A DNA stretch of 64,000 nt from Marinilabiliales bacterium. GTDB lineage: Bacteria > Bacteroidota > Bacteroidia > Bacteroidales > PUMT01. Positions 48,633 to 57,174 of this stretch are shown here, in pieces; position 1 is the stretch's first letter, and the number at the start of each line of letters is the position of its first letter. The stretch lies in the NCBI GenBank assembly GCA_007695015.1, contig REEN01000047.1, positions 1 to 64,000 of the forward strand, given 5' to 3'. A program made the position numbers and the translations under genes. A model generated the notes under the pieces. It searched no databases. It was given only the letters and a program-made list of their open reading frames with translations, and was not told the DNA's origin.

Positions 48633-49895
48633 ATGGCCGGTAATTTAAAGTCCCTTTTTATTCATTCTAAACGGATTTTCCCGGTAATTCTTGTTTTCTG
48701 TTCACTTTTTATGGTCTCTCCCCTGCAAGCAGTCAGTGATGGCGCATACAGGCTTCGTACAGTAGTGATTGATCCGGGGCACGGAGGAAGGGATCCGGGG
48801 GCTTTGGGAAGACGAAGCAGGGAGAAGGACATAGTACTCGCTGTCTCGTTGAAACTTGGCGAGTATATCAACCAGCATCTTCCCGATGTCAATGTAATAT
48901 ATACAAGGTCGACAGATGAGTTTGTCGAGCTTCACAGGCGTGCGGAGATAGCGAACAGGAACAATGCCGACCTGTTCATATCGATACATGCAAACGCCAA
49001 TACCAACCGGACCGTCAGGGGAACGGACACATTTGTGATGGGACATCACACATCAAAGGAGAATCTGGAGGTAGCGATGAAGGAAAATGCCGCTATCCTG
49101 CTGGAGGATGATTACGATGAACAATATGAGGGGTTCGATCCCAATTCGTCCGAATCATATATTATCTTCTCTTTAATGCAAAACACTTATCTTTCACAGA
49201 GTCTGGACTTTGCATCTTATGTTCAGGGTCAGTTCAGGGAAAGGGTAGGAAGGGTTGACAGGGGAGTCCGGCAGGCGGGTTTTCTGGTGCTCTGGCAGAC
49301 AACCATGCCGAGTGTGCTGATTGAAGTTGGGTTTATAAGCAATGAAGAGGAGGAGAGGTTCCTGATGTCGGAGCAGGGCCAGGCATATATAGCATCTGCA
49401 ATTTTCAGGGCATTCAGGGATTACAAGGTATCGATAGAGAGAAAGAGCGATGCCCTCTATGCAGCAGGTGGGGGAAACATTAACAGGAATGGCAGGAGGG
49501 ACAGCAGGGTTGCAGGCGCCGCTTCTGGTAATTCAGGAACCGTGGCGGAAAACAGTGCAGATATCGCATCTGTTGACAGTGAACAAGAGGCAAAAGAGAT
49601 GGAGAGACAGGAAACTGTGCCGAAGACCGGTGAAGGTGATGAGGTGGTTTTCAAGGTTCAGGTAGGCTCATCCAGGAATAAGATACCACTTGATTCCGAT
49701 TTTTTTGGGGGAATTGAAGATGTTGAGGTATTTGAATCCGGCGGTTTGTTCAGATATGTTGTCGGGGCTTCTGCAACTCTTGAAGATGCTGCGGAACTTA
49801 GAACAAAGCTGCAACAGATCTTTCCTGACGCCTTCATCGTTGCAGTTAGCGAAGGACGGCTGGTATCACTGCAGGAAGTTTTGAACAGAGATTGA
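48633..49895 (+). CDS. N-acetylmuramoyl-L-alanine amidase with SPOR domain
   Basis: A 420-residue exported cell-wall hydrolase. Signal peptide at about 10-33 (IFPVILVFCSLFMVSPLQA). The Amidase_3 domain (about 40-265) has the zinc ligands in DPGHGGRDPGALG, the Glu in HRRAEIANRNNADLFISIHANAN, and the closing catalytic Glu in PSVLIEVGFISNEEE. A Gly/Asn/Ala/Glu linker leads to a C-terminal SPOR-like domain (about 340-420: VFKVQVGSSRNKIPL) that should bind denuded septal glycan. Role: splitting peptidoglycan during division. The next gene (MCE family) lies 69 bp downstream. Confidence 0.93.
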   Translation: MAGNLKSLFIHSKRIFPVILVFCSLFMVSPLQAVSDGAYRLRTVVIDPGHGGRDPGALGRRSREKDIVLAVSLKLGEYINQHLPDVNVIYTRSTDEFVELHRRAEIANRNNADLFISIHANANTNRTVRGTDTFVMGHHTSKENLEVAMKENAAILLEDDYDEQYEGFDPNSSESYIIFSLMQNTYLSQSLDFASYVQGQFRERVGRVDRGVRQAGFLVLWQTTMPSVLIEVGFISNEEEERFLMSEQGQAYIASAIFRAFRDYKVSIERKSDALYAAGGGNINRNGRRDSRVAGAASGNSGTVAENSADIASVDSEQEAKEMERQETVPKTGEGDEVVFKVQVGSSRNKIPLDSDFFGGIEDVEVFESGGLFRYVVGASATLEDAAELRTKLQQIFPDAFIVAVSEGRLVSLQEVLNRD

Positions 49896-49964
49896 AACTA
49901 TACGTGGCAAATATCTTCCCGTACCGGGAATTGTTACCCACCAAAACTAAAAGAAAATTATCAG

Positions 49965-50888
49965 ATGACGGTAAAGTTAAGCAAAGAAGCAAAGGTCGGG
50001 TTATTGGTAATCATAACCCTGGCGTTCTTCATCTGGGGATACGGGTTCCTTAAGGGTAAGAATGTGTTTTCACCCACCAATGACTATTATGCATTATATG
50101 ACCGTGTCGGGGGACTAATGGAGTCGGGGCATGTCATGCTTAGCGGTCACAGGGTTGGTTATGTTGATGACATAAGATTTACCGGCGGACAGAGATATTT
50201 GCAGGTAAGGTTGTCGATCGACCGGAAGATAGAACTGCCTGAGGGCACGGTTGCCAGAATTATCAATTCAGATTTCATGGGCACCAAGGCAGTTGACCTT
50301 ATCATGGGAGAATCTTCTGAGAGGCACAATCCCGGTGATACCCTCAGGTCGGAGGTAGAGCCCGACCTTGTGGAGGGACTTCTGCGGCAGGTAGAGCCGG
50401 TGCGCGACAAAGCTGAAAGCATGCTGGCATCGGTTGATTCGGTTTTTGTCATTATGAGGTCAATTCTGGATAAGGATGTACAGGAAAGTATTTCAGAAGG
50501 TGTAATAAATGCAGGAGATGCAATTGCAGGACTGAAAAGGTCGGTAAGTACCCTGGAGGGCATGCTGACAGATCAGGAGAACCGTTTCGGCAATATCATG
50601 TCCAACCTTGAATATATCTCCGATAATTTTGTCTCTGTTTCCGATTCTCTGGCCCAGTCAGATCTTTTGACAGCTGTAAGCAATGTGAACAATGTTTTGG
50701 AGGAGCTCAACCACGTAATGAAAAGGCTGAACCGCGGTGAAGGGACAGCAGGTAAGCTTCTGGCAGATGAGGAGTTGTACAACAATCTGGAAAGTGCAGC
50801 CAGGAATCTGGACCAGCTGGTCATTGACCTGAGGGAGCATCCGGGAAGGTATGTCCACTTTTCTATTTTTGGCCGGAAACGCGAATAA
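49965..50888 (+). CDS. MlaD/MCE family lipid-transport protein
   Basis: A 307-residue protein with one N-terminal TM helix (VGLLVIITLAFFIWGYGFLKG), then an MCE domain (about 40-115: YYALYDRVGGLMESGHVMLSGHRVGYVDDIRF) and a helical C-terminal part. MCE proteins form hexameric periplasmic rings that carry phospholipids between membranes. No MlaE or MlaF gene is adjacent, so its partners lie elsewhere. Confidence 0.92.
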   Translation: MTVKLSKEAKVGLLVIITLAFFIWGYGFLKGKNVFSPTNDYYALYDRVGGLMESGHVMLSGHRVGYVDDIRFTGGQRYLQVRLSIDRKIELPEGTVARIINSDFMGTKAVDLIMGESSERHNPGDTLRSEVEPDLVEGLLRQVEPVRDKAESMLASVDSVFVIMRSILDKDVQESISEGVINAGDAIAGLKRSVSTLEGMLTDQENRFGNIMSNLEYISDNFVSVSDSLAQSDLLTAVSNVNNVLEELNHVMKRLNRGEGTAGKLLADEELYNNLESAARNLDQLVIDLREHPGRYVHFSIFGRKRE

Positions 50889-50920
50889 AGAGCTTTTCTA
50901 TTTTGACAAATGGCCGTTTT

Positions 50921-50948
50921 AAATTGATTAAATAATCAATTTTTTTTC
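50921..50948 (+). terminator. AT-rich inverted repeat with T-run after the MCE gene
   Basis: AAATTGATTA (50921-50930) and TAATCAATTT (50933-50942) are perfect complements around a 2-base spacer, with T continuing to 50947. It may terminate the amidase-MCE transcript or be part of the dnaA control region. The 2-base loop implies that only part of the stem forms as RNA. Confidence 0.4.
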
Positions 50949-51125
50949 TTCCGGTTAAGAGTAACATTAGTTAACAGCGAGTAAAGTTGTAGTTAACAAT
51001 TTATTAACACGGATTTGGTTTAATGATATGATAATAAGACTATTAAAAGTTTTTTCATTTTTTTCCCTCTTTTAAGGCTTTGTTAATAAAACCATTGTTT
51101 TATTTTCCACAATGTCAATACCCGG

Positions 51126-51163
51126 AGCAATTTTTTTTTAATCATTTTTTTAACAAAATTGCT
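51126..51163. repeat. Perfect 9-bp inverted repeat before dnaA
   Basis: AGCAATTTT (51126-51134) and AAAATTGCT (51155-51163) flank 20 T/A-rich bases, ending 45 bases before the dnaA ATG. It could be a protein-binding site or a leader hairpin. Confidence 0.6.
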
Positions 51164-51208
51164 TCAGCGTAAAAAAAGTTATAATTTATTCAAAGATTTA
51201 GTGTTTAA

Positions 51209-52639
51209 ATGGATAGTAATCACGTTGCGATCTGGAATAATTGTCTCAAGGTAATCAGGGATAATGTGCCCTCAATAAGTTTCAGGACATGGTTTGAGCC
51301 TATTGTACCCCTGAAAATTGACCACAATGTATTGACGATACAGGTTCCCAGCCCCTTTTTCTACGAATACCTGGAAGAACAGTACATCGATATACTCAGC
51401 AAAACACTGAGGAAAGAGCTGGGTAATGATGCCAAGCTTGAATATAACGTTGTGATGGAGAACAACGGTTTCTCCGATATCAAGCCGTATACGGTGAGGT
51501 TCCCCGGCAGATCGAAGTCCGAGCCACGAAACAAGCCCGTTACAATCCCGCTCGATGACGGTGAGAATACCATTAAGAACCCGTTTATAATACCCGGCAT
51601 TAAGAAACTCCATGTTGATCCTCAGCTATGCCCTGATAAGACTTTTTCCAATTTTGTCGAAGGTGACTGCAACCGTCTTGCACGTTCGGCCGGACTTGCT
51701 GTTGCAGCCAAACCCGGCGGGACGGCTTTCAATCCCCTCTTCCTTTACAGTGACAACGGCCTTGGTAAAACTCACCTGGCACAGGCTGTTGGCATAGAGG
51801 TCAAAGAGAAGTTTCCTGATAAAACCGTTCTGTACGTAGATGCGAACAAATTTTCCAACCAGTTTGTAGAAGCTATAAGAAACAATAACAGGAACGATTT
51901 CCTGCATTTCTACCAGATGATCGATGTGCTGATAATTGATGACGTGCACGATTTTGCCGGAAAAGAGAAAACGCAGGACATTTTCTTCCATATATTCAAC
52001 CATCTTCACCAGTCCGGCAAACAGCTCATACTGACATCTGACAAACCTCCCGTGGAGCTTCAGGGGATGGAGCAGCGGCTGCTGTCAAGGTTCAAGTGGG
52101 GGTTATCGGCCGATATGCAGTCACCCGGTTTTGAAACCAGGATCGCCATCCTGAAGCAGAAGGTTTATAACGACGGCATAGATATCCCGGAAGATGTGAT
52201 AGAGACACTTGCAACGCATATAACAACCAATATCAGGGAGCTTGAGGGAGCGCTGATCAACCTTCTGGCCCAGTCCACCCTTAACAGGCGTGAAATAAAC
52301 AATGAACTCGCCAGGCAGGTGATCGACAGGCTTGTCAGGAACAGCAAGCGTGAGATATCCATTCAGTATATTCAGAAAGTGGTCTGCGACTATTTCAATA
52401 TTCAACTTGATCAACTGCAGGTGAAGACCAGGAAGCGGGAGATAGTCCAGGCCCGCCAGGTTGCCATGTTCTTCTCAAAGAGCCTGACCAAATCGTCACT
52501 GGCAACGATAGGATCGCAGATCGGGGGTAAGGATCATGCAACAGTCCTGCATGCCTGCAAGACGGTTAATAACCTTATGGAAACCGACAAGCGCTTCATG
52601 CATTGCATACAGGAGATAGAGAAAAAGCTGAAAGTCTGA
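51209..52639 (+). CDS. dnaA: Chromosomal replication initiator protein DnaA
   Basis: A 476-residue initiator. Domain I (about 1-85: WNNCLKVIRDNVPSISFRTWFEPI), linker, AAA+ domain III (about 150-350) with DVLIIDDVHDFAGKEKTQ (Walker B), LILTSDKPP (sensor 1) and NIRELEGALINL, and DNA-binding domain IV with GGKDHATVLHACKTVNNL near the end. The Walker A loop reads LYSDNGLGKTHL: the first Gly of GxxGxGKT is Ser, while the GKT core is kept. The length is normal. It is followed by the convergent queA. Confidence 0.97.
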   Translation: MDSNHVAIWNNCLKVIRDNVPSISFRTWFEPIVPLKIDHNVLTIQVPSPFFYEYLEEQYIDILSKTLRKELGNDAKLEYNVVMENNGFSDIKPYTVRFPGRSKSEPRNKPVTIPLDDGENTIKNPFIIPGIKKLHVDPQLCPDKTFSNFVEGDCNRLARSAGLAVAAKPGGTAFNPLFLYSDNGLGKTHLAQAVGIEVKEKFPDKTVLYVDANKFSNQFVEAIRNNNRNDFLHFYQMIDVLIIDDVHDFAGKEKTQDIFFHIFNHLHQSGKQLILTSDKPPVELQGMEQRLLSRFKWGLSADMQSPGFETRIAILKQKVYNDGIDIPEDVIETLATHITTNIRELEGALINLLAQSTLNRREINNELARQVIDRLVRNSKREISIQYIQKVVCDYFNIQLDQLQVKTRKREIVQARQVAMFFSKSLTKSSLATIGSQIGGKDHATVLHACKTVNNLMETDKRFMHCIQEIEKKLKV

Positions 52640-52693
52640 ATATAGCGTCTGCTTCACCGTTATTCCTTTTATTACCCTGACCCGTGATGAATT

Positions 52694-53977
52694 TTAAATC
52701 ATTTCAGCAGGGTTCTTCTTTTTTGCAGGAATTAGCAGCGCTGTGTCTCCGTAACTCAGGAACCTGAAATTATTGTTCAGTGCATATTCATACACCCTTC
52801 GCCAATCATTTCCTATGAATGCGGCTACAAGTAACAGCAGCGTGCTGCCCGGCTGGTGAAAATTGGTCATCATCCTGTCCGTTAACCTGAACCGGTAGCC
52901 CGGAACTATCATAAGTTCCGTTCTTGCTTTAAGGAGGTCATTACCCTCATTTGCCATTTTATTCAGCAGGGCATTCATTGCTTCGGTTACAGTAACATCA
53001 CCGGGCAGGTCAAGATACTCCCACTGTCCGAGGCTGATATCGTCGGCTTCGGAGGGACCGTGGTTACACCGGGGTTCTATATTTGTTTTGCTATTATGTA
53101 AGCATTTGACGCCCAGCCAGTAAAGACTCTCCAGTGTCCGGACGGTGGTAGTGCCGACAGCGGTGACTGCTCCATGGTTCTGTAATATCCGGCGTATTAT
53201 CTCACCTGAAGCGGTAAAATGCTCTTCATGCATAGTATGCCCCTCTGCAGTGGGGGATTTGACAGGTGCAAAGGTGCCTGCTCCCACATGGAGGGTTATC
53301 TCACCGGTGGCAGAACCGGATCTCCTGATCTCATCAAGGATCTCTCCGGTAAAATGGAGGCCTGCAGTAGGTGCAGCCACTGAGCCCTCATGCCTGGAAT
53401 AGACTGTCTGGTACCAGTTTTTGTCGCCTGCTTCAGAATCGCGTCCCAGGTAGGGCGGTACCGGGGTCAGTCCGGCTCCGTCTATAATTGCCCCGAATCC
53501 CAGGGCTTCAGGCTTCCACCTGAACTCTATTTCCTGCCAGCCTCCATGGTCTTTCACCATTAAGGCTTTTAGCACCGCTGCCGCTCCCTCAATAATTACC
53601 TCTTTTTCCAGGTGGCCACCCTTCCATCTCTTTTTGTTTCCAATCATACATTTCCACCGGCACCCCGGCCCTGCCAGGAATGCTTCTGTGTATAGGGAGG
53701 GCTCCAGGGGTTCGAGCAGGAATATTTCTATTCTTGAGCCTGTCGATTTGTACATGATTATCCTGGCCTGTATTACCCGCGTATTGTTAAACACCATTAA
53801 GCCGCCATTCTTTGCAAGTTTTGCTATCCCGCGGAAAGGCAGGTGGGTAATTGCGCCGTTGTCATACAGCAACAGCCTTGAGGCTGACCTGTCCTTCAAA
53901 GGGTATTTGGCGATCCTTGCAGCGGGAAGATCGTAGGTGTAATCCTCCATTCTGATATCTCCGGGAGAAAGGTGCAT
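52694..53977 (-). CDS. queA: S-adenosylmethionine:tRNA ribosyltransferase-isomerase QueA
   Basis: A 427-residue enzyme of queuosine synthesis that transfers the ribosyl part of AdoMet to 7-aminomethyl-deazaguanine in tRNA. Motifs: YTYDLPAARIAKYPLKDRSASRLLLYD, FNNTRVIQARI, PTAGLHFT, LHVGAGTFAPVK, VGTTTVRTLESL, and MTNFHQPGSTLLLLVAAF. It is longer than the usual 345 residues, with an insert near 300-330, a form I recall in Bacteroidota. The start MHLSPGDIRMEDY matches that group. Confidence 0.95.
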   Translation of the reverse strand: MHLSPGDIRMEDYTYDLPAARIAKYPLKDRSASRLLLYDNGAITHLPFRGIAKLAKNGGLMVFNNTRVIQARIIMYKSTGSRIEIFLLEPLEPSLYTEAFLAGPGCRWKCMIGNKKRWKGGHLEKEVIIEGAAAVLKALMVKDHGGWQEIEFRWKPEALGFGAIIDGAGLTPVPPYLGRDSEAGDKNWYQTVYSRHEGSVAAPTAGLHFTGEILDEIRRSGSATGEITLHVGAGTFAPVKSPTAEGHTMHEEHFTASGEIIRRILQNHGAVTAVGTTTVRTLESLYWLGVKCLHNSKTNIEPRCNHGPSEADDISLGQWEYLDLPGDVTVTEAMNALLNKMANEGNDLLKARTELMIVPGYRFRLTDRMMTNFHQPGSTLLLLVAAFIGNDWRRVYEYALNNNFRFLSYGDTALLIPAKKKNPAEMI

Positions 53978-54011
53978 GAATCATCACTCAGTTTAGTCCG
54001 GCGAAATTAAC

Positions 54012-54019
54012 TATTTTTG
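54012..54019 (+). promoter_or_regulatory. Candidate -7 promoter element (TATTTTTG)
   Basis: Fits TAnnTTTG, 31 bases before the DUF2027-Smr gene and in the divergent gap with queA. A TTTAG lies 17 bases upstream. Confidence 0.45.
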
Positions 54020-54049
54020 TACCATAATCTGAACAAAATCTGCTGAAAT

Positions 54050-55261
54050 ATGATAAGCGAAGGCGACAGGGTGAAATTCCTTAACGACACAGGTGGTGGG
54101 GTGGTAATCAGCCTGGACGATCCGAAGATGGCCATTGTGCTGATTGATGAAGGATTTGAGGTCCCTGTTCCCGTGTCGGAGTTAATTCCTGTACCCGGCG
54201 AATCTTCGGGAAAGTACAGCAGTCAAAACACCGGCCCGGGTACCGGTTCCCGTTCCGGCAAAGGTATTCCTGCCAGGGATGCTTTTGATGTGGACGGCGA
54301 TCAGTATGATGAGGACGAGGAAGATAAGGTTGATGAGGTAATTCAAGCGGCGCAAGGCTATGAGGCAGATCCGGCGGATCCGGCCGATCAGGTATCTTCT
54401 GACTATGGTTCGCCCCCGGGAAAGAAAAAGGCAGAGGTGACAACTGCAGACGCGGAAGAATTCGGACCCGGAGCAGGCTCTGCCGAACGTAATATACTGG
54501 GGGGACTTGTTGAAGCAAAGCACGGAAGTGAACTGGAGCTCTGGTTGATAAATGACAGCAGCCTTATGGTGTTCTATACACTTCTGAGGAAAGATGATCC
54601 GTCCTGGCTGAATATCGCATCAGGCAACCTGGACCCCGAAACCAAGATCCGGGTGTGCACTTTCAGCAGGGAGGAGGTGAACTCATTCATCACTCTGAAG
54701 TTCCAGGCACTTTTTTACATGGAAGGCATTTATGATCCCGTATCACCGTCACAGGCAGATCTGCGACTTGATCCCGTCGATATCTATTCGGACGGCAGCT
54801 TTACGATAAACGATTTTTTTGAGGAGAATGCGCGGATACTCCCGGTTATCTCAGATCAATATGACCGGGAGGTCAGGAAAGCAAGAGAACAGGAGATAAG
54901 CAGGCTCATTGCCGGTAAAGTGGAAACGGACAGTAAGGATAAGGATAGCAGAAAGAAGAAGACAGCCGCCGATCCACTTGTTGAAGAGGTGGATCTCCAT
55001 ATAGGGGAACTTCTGGAGGATCACAGCTCCCTGTCCGGGAAAGAGACCCTTGATATCCAGATGGCCCGCTTTACCACGGCACTTGAGGGAGCATTGCGTG
55101 GCAAAACCAGAAGGATAGTCTTTATACACGGAATAGGGCAGGGGAAGCTGAAATATGAGATCAGGAAAACGCTTGATAAGAAATACCCTAAGCTTCGTTA
55201 CCAGGATGCCTCGTTTAAGGAGTACGGGTACGGGGCCACAATGATCATCATCAGAAAATAA
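54050..55261 (+). CDS. DUF2027 and Smr domain protein
   Basis: A 403-residue protein. The N-terminus (MISEGDRVKFLNDTGGGVVISLDDPKMAIVLIDEGFEVPV) matches DUF2027. A very acidic disordered stretch (DVDGDQYDEDEEDKVDEV) is followed by a beta-rich middle domain. A C-terminal Smr domain (about 310-403) has VDLHIGELL, FIHGIGQGKLKYEIR and YGYGATMIII. Smr domains nick or bind nucleic acid, including stalled-ribosome mRNA in other proteins; the function of this combination in Bacteroidota is not established. Confidence 0.9.
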   Translation: MISEGDRVKFLNDTGGGVVISLDDPKMAIVLIDEGFEVPVPVSELIPVPGESSGKYSSQNTGPGTGSRSGKGIPARDAFDVDGDQYDEDEEDKVDEVIQAAQGYEADPADPADQVSSDYGSPPGKKKAEVTTADAEEFGPGAGSAERNILGGLVEAKHGSELELWLINDSSLMVFYTLLRKDDPSWLNIASGNLDPETKIRVCTFSREEVNSFITLKFQALFYMEGIYDPVSPSQADLRLDPVDIYSDGSFTINDFFEENARILPVISDQYDREVRKAREQEISRLIAGKVETDSKDKDSRKKKTAADPLVEEVDLHIGELLEDHSSLSGKETLDIQMARFTTALEGALRGKTRRIVFIHGIGQGKLKYEIRKTLDKKYPKLRYQDASFKEYGYGATMIIIRK

Positions 55262-55500
55262 TTATCTGTTCAGGCTCCGGCCGGCACTACCGGGAATCCA
55301 ACATGAGCATCTGTCCAGGGCTAAGGCCGGCAGTAACCGGGATCAGCGGAATATCTGATAAGGGTTTGCGGACTGTACCGGAGGTCCATAAATCATTCCG
55401 GCACAATATTTGACATGATCGGTTGATTGTCAGACACTTTTTTGTAATTTTGCCGTGCAGGTCATGCAATTGATTGTGTGATCCAGGTGTTATTATCAAA

Positions 55501-55894
55501 ATCAGCAGGCCGTTCCATCGCCTTCCGCCACAGGCGGGGGGAGGAAAGTCCGGGCAGCAAAGGGCATCATGCTTCCTAACGGGAAGATACCTGTGAGGGT
55601 ATGGTAACGGAGAAGAAAAAAACCGCCCCGCATGCCGGGGTAAGGGTGAGAAGGTGAGGTAAGAGCTCACCGGTCCGTCTGGCGACAGGCGGAGCCGTCC
55701 GTTCCGTGAGCTGTAAGGCCATGTATATTCCGGGTTTTCTGTTAATTCAGAAAAGCAGGGCTGCCCGTCCTGCATTCCCCGAAGGGGATGACCGGAAGGG
55801 GTAGGCCGCAAGAGGCAGCCGGTGACGGCTGTCCCAGACAGATGATGGAAGTCCCCGATAGGGGATACAGAACCCGGCTTACAGGCCTGCTGAC
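55501..55894 (+). ncRNA. rnpB: RNase P RNA (class A)
   Basis: The conserved core is visible in order: GAGGAAAGTCCGGGC (CR I), then ATACCTGTGAGGGTATGGTAACGG, then GGTAAGGGTGAGAAGGTGAG with the RAGGTGAGGTAAGAGCTCACC hairpin. The last is the CR V-type ACAGAACCCGGCTTACAGGCC. The ends pair as P1: TCAGCAGGCC (55502-55511) with GGCCTGCTGA (55884-55893). Role: catalytic RNA that removes tRNA 5' leaders. The P1 stem followed by TTTTT (55895-55899) probably also ends transcription. An apparent minus-strand frame through this region is a shadow. Confidence 0.95.
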
Positions 55895-55899
55895 TTTTT
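55895..55899 (+). terminator. T-run after rnpB P1 stem
   Basis: Five T directly after the 3' strand of P1, so the mature stem probably doubles as the terminator hairpin. Confidence 0.5.
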
Positions 55900-55917
55900 A
55901 TAACCGTCAGAATGATG

Positions 55918-56880
55918 CTAACGGTCCGGTTTGACGGGCACCTCCGAGAGTTTCATTTCAGGTATCCTTATCCGCGAAAGCGCCCATGCTATAAGCAGAC
56001 CGCTCACCATCTGCCAGATACCCCACCAGGCAGCCATGAAGGCCATGCCACCGTTGCCATGGAAAATATTGAATATCAGTACAAGTGCCAGTCCGCTATT
56101 CTGAATACCGGTCTCAATGCTGAGTGTCCGCCGGTCCGCTTTGTGCACCCGGGCCACCGTGCCGACCATGTAGCCGGTTGAAAGTGTTTGCACGTTCAGC
56201 AGGAAGACCAGCAGTCCGATCGGAAATATGACATATGTAAAGTGTTCCAGGTTTGAAATGAGGGCACCGAAAATAAAGGAGAGATAGAGCAGGATAGATG
56301 TGATCTTGATCCTTTTCATGTTCTTTTCTGCAAACTTCGGGAACTTATGTGCAAACAGCATCCCCGCGATTAGCGGTATACCCAGGAGGATGAACACAGT
56401 CCTGGCCATCTCGAGGAAGTCTATCTGGATAGGAATATTCAGGTGGCCGGCCTGCTGATAGTAACGAACATACATCCCTCCCCAGAATGCGAAGTTGAAA
56501 GGGGTGAAAAACGTGGCTGACAATGTTGCAAAAGCAGTAAGCCCCACAGAAAGGGCTATGTTGGCTTTCGCCAGTGCCGAGATAAAATTAGAGATGTTTC
56601 CCCCCGGGCATGCCGCGATCAGGATCATGCCCATTGCCACCGACGGGGGCGGATTGAGCATTATGACAAGGGCAAAGGTGAGTGCGGGCAGAAGCAGGAA
56701 CTGTGAAACAATACCCAGGATGGCCGATTTGGGATAAAGAAATATCTTTCTGAAGTTTTCTATCTTTATCTCCATTGCGACCCCGAACATAATACAGGCC
56801 AGTGTTATATTCATATAGAGCAGTCCCCCCTCCGAAAAGTTCAGCCTTATGCTGTCAATTGCGGCCAGTGATTCGAACAT
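55918..56880 (-). CDS. Bile acid:sodium symporter family transporter
   Basis: About 320 residues with some nine or ten TM helices: YMNITLACIMFGVAMEIKI, ILGIVSQFLLLPALTFALVIML, MILIAACPGGNISNFISALAKANIALSVGLTAFATL (the BASS Na+-site region), and QNSGLALVLIFNIFHG (second site). Family members co-transport Na+ with bile acids, keto-acids or other anions; the solute is unknown. The reading frame is open to 56949, but MFESLAAIDSIRLNF at ATG 56880 is the natural family start. Confidence 0.9.
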   Translation of the reverse strand: MFESLAAIDSIRLNFSEGGLLYMNITLACIMFGVAMEIKIENFRKIFLYPKSAILGIVSQFLLLPALTFALVIMLNPPPSVAMGMILIAACPGGNISNFISALAKANIALSVGLTAFATLSATFFTPFNFAFWGGMYVRYYQQAGHLNIPIQIDFLEMARTVFILLGIPLIAGMLFAHKFPKFAEKNMKRIKITSILLYLSFIFGALISNLEHFTYVIFPIGLLVFLLNVQTLSTGYMVGTVARVHKADRRTLSIETGIQNSGLALVLIFNIFHGNGGMAFMAAWWGIWQMVSGLLIAWALSRIRIPEMKLSEVPVKPDR

Positions 56881-57042
56881 ATCACACGGTGTTGGTTTCC
56901 CGGTAAATATAAACCGCTTTTTTCGAATTGTACCATGCTGACGGTCCATATCGGGTAAGGAACTGTTGATAAATTGTCACTTTTTGTGAAATTTTGACAC
57001 TGCCGGGCACTTTGGCAGGTTTTATGTTTAGCGGAATTACTG

Positions 57043-57050
57043 TATTTTTG
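57043..57050 (+). promoter_or_regulatory. Candidate -7 promoter element (TATTTTTG) for the BAT operon
   Basis: Fits TAnnTTTG, 125 bases before the moxR start in a 225-bp gap. No clear -33 TTTG at the right spacing. The leader would be long, though I see no strong structure in it. Confidence 0.4.
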
Positions 57051-57174
57051 GGGTCAGTCTGTTAATCGGTTAACAAATTTTAAAAATTTTTACCATAATA
57101 ACATTTTCCTCACCGGCGTTAATTTCCAAATTCAGGACCGCTGCTATCATGAAAAACTATTAAATTAACAATTT

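Larger units (their letters stand above)
50889..51208. other. 320-bp AT-rich region upstream of dnaA (possible origin or dnaA control region)
   Basis: The gap is strongly AT-rich, with T-runs, repeated AGTTAACA (50969-50976 and 50991-50998), a one-mismatch DnaA-box-like TTTTCCACA (51103-51111), and two perfect inverted repeats (listed separately). This could be oriC or a dnaA promoter region. No cluster of exact TTATCCACA boxes is seen, and in this phylum oriC is not always next to dnaA. Confidence 0.45.

Noticed and set aside
55287-55811. 174-residue minus-strand reading frame
   Set aside because: It lies across the RNase P RNA gene, which has all conserved cores on the plus strand; composition is not protein-like.
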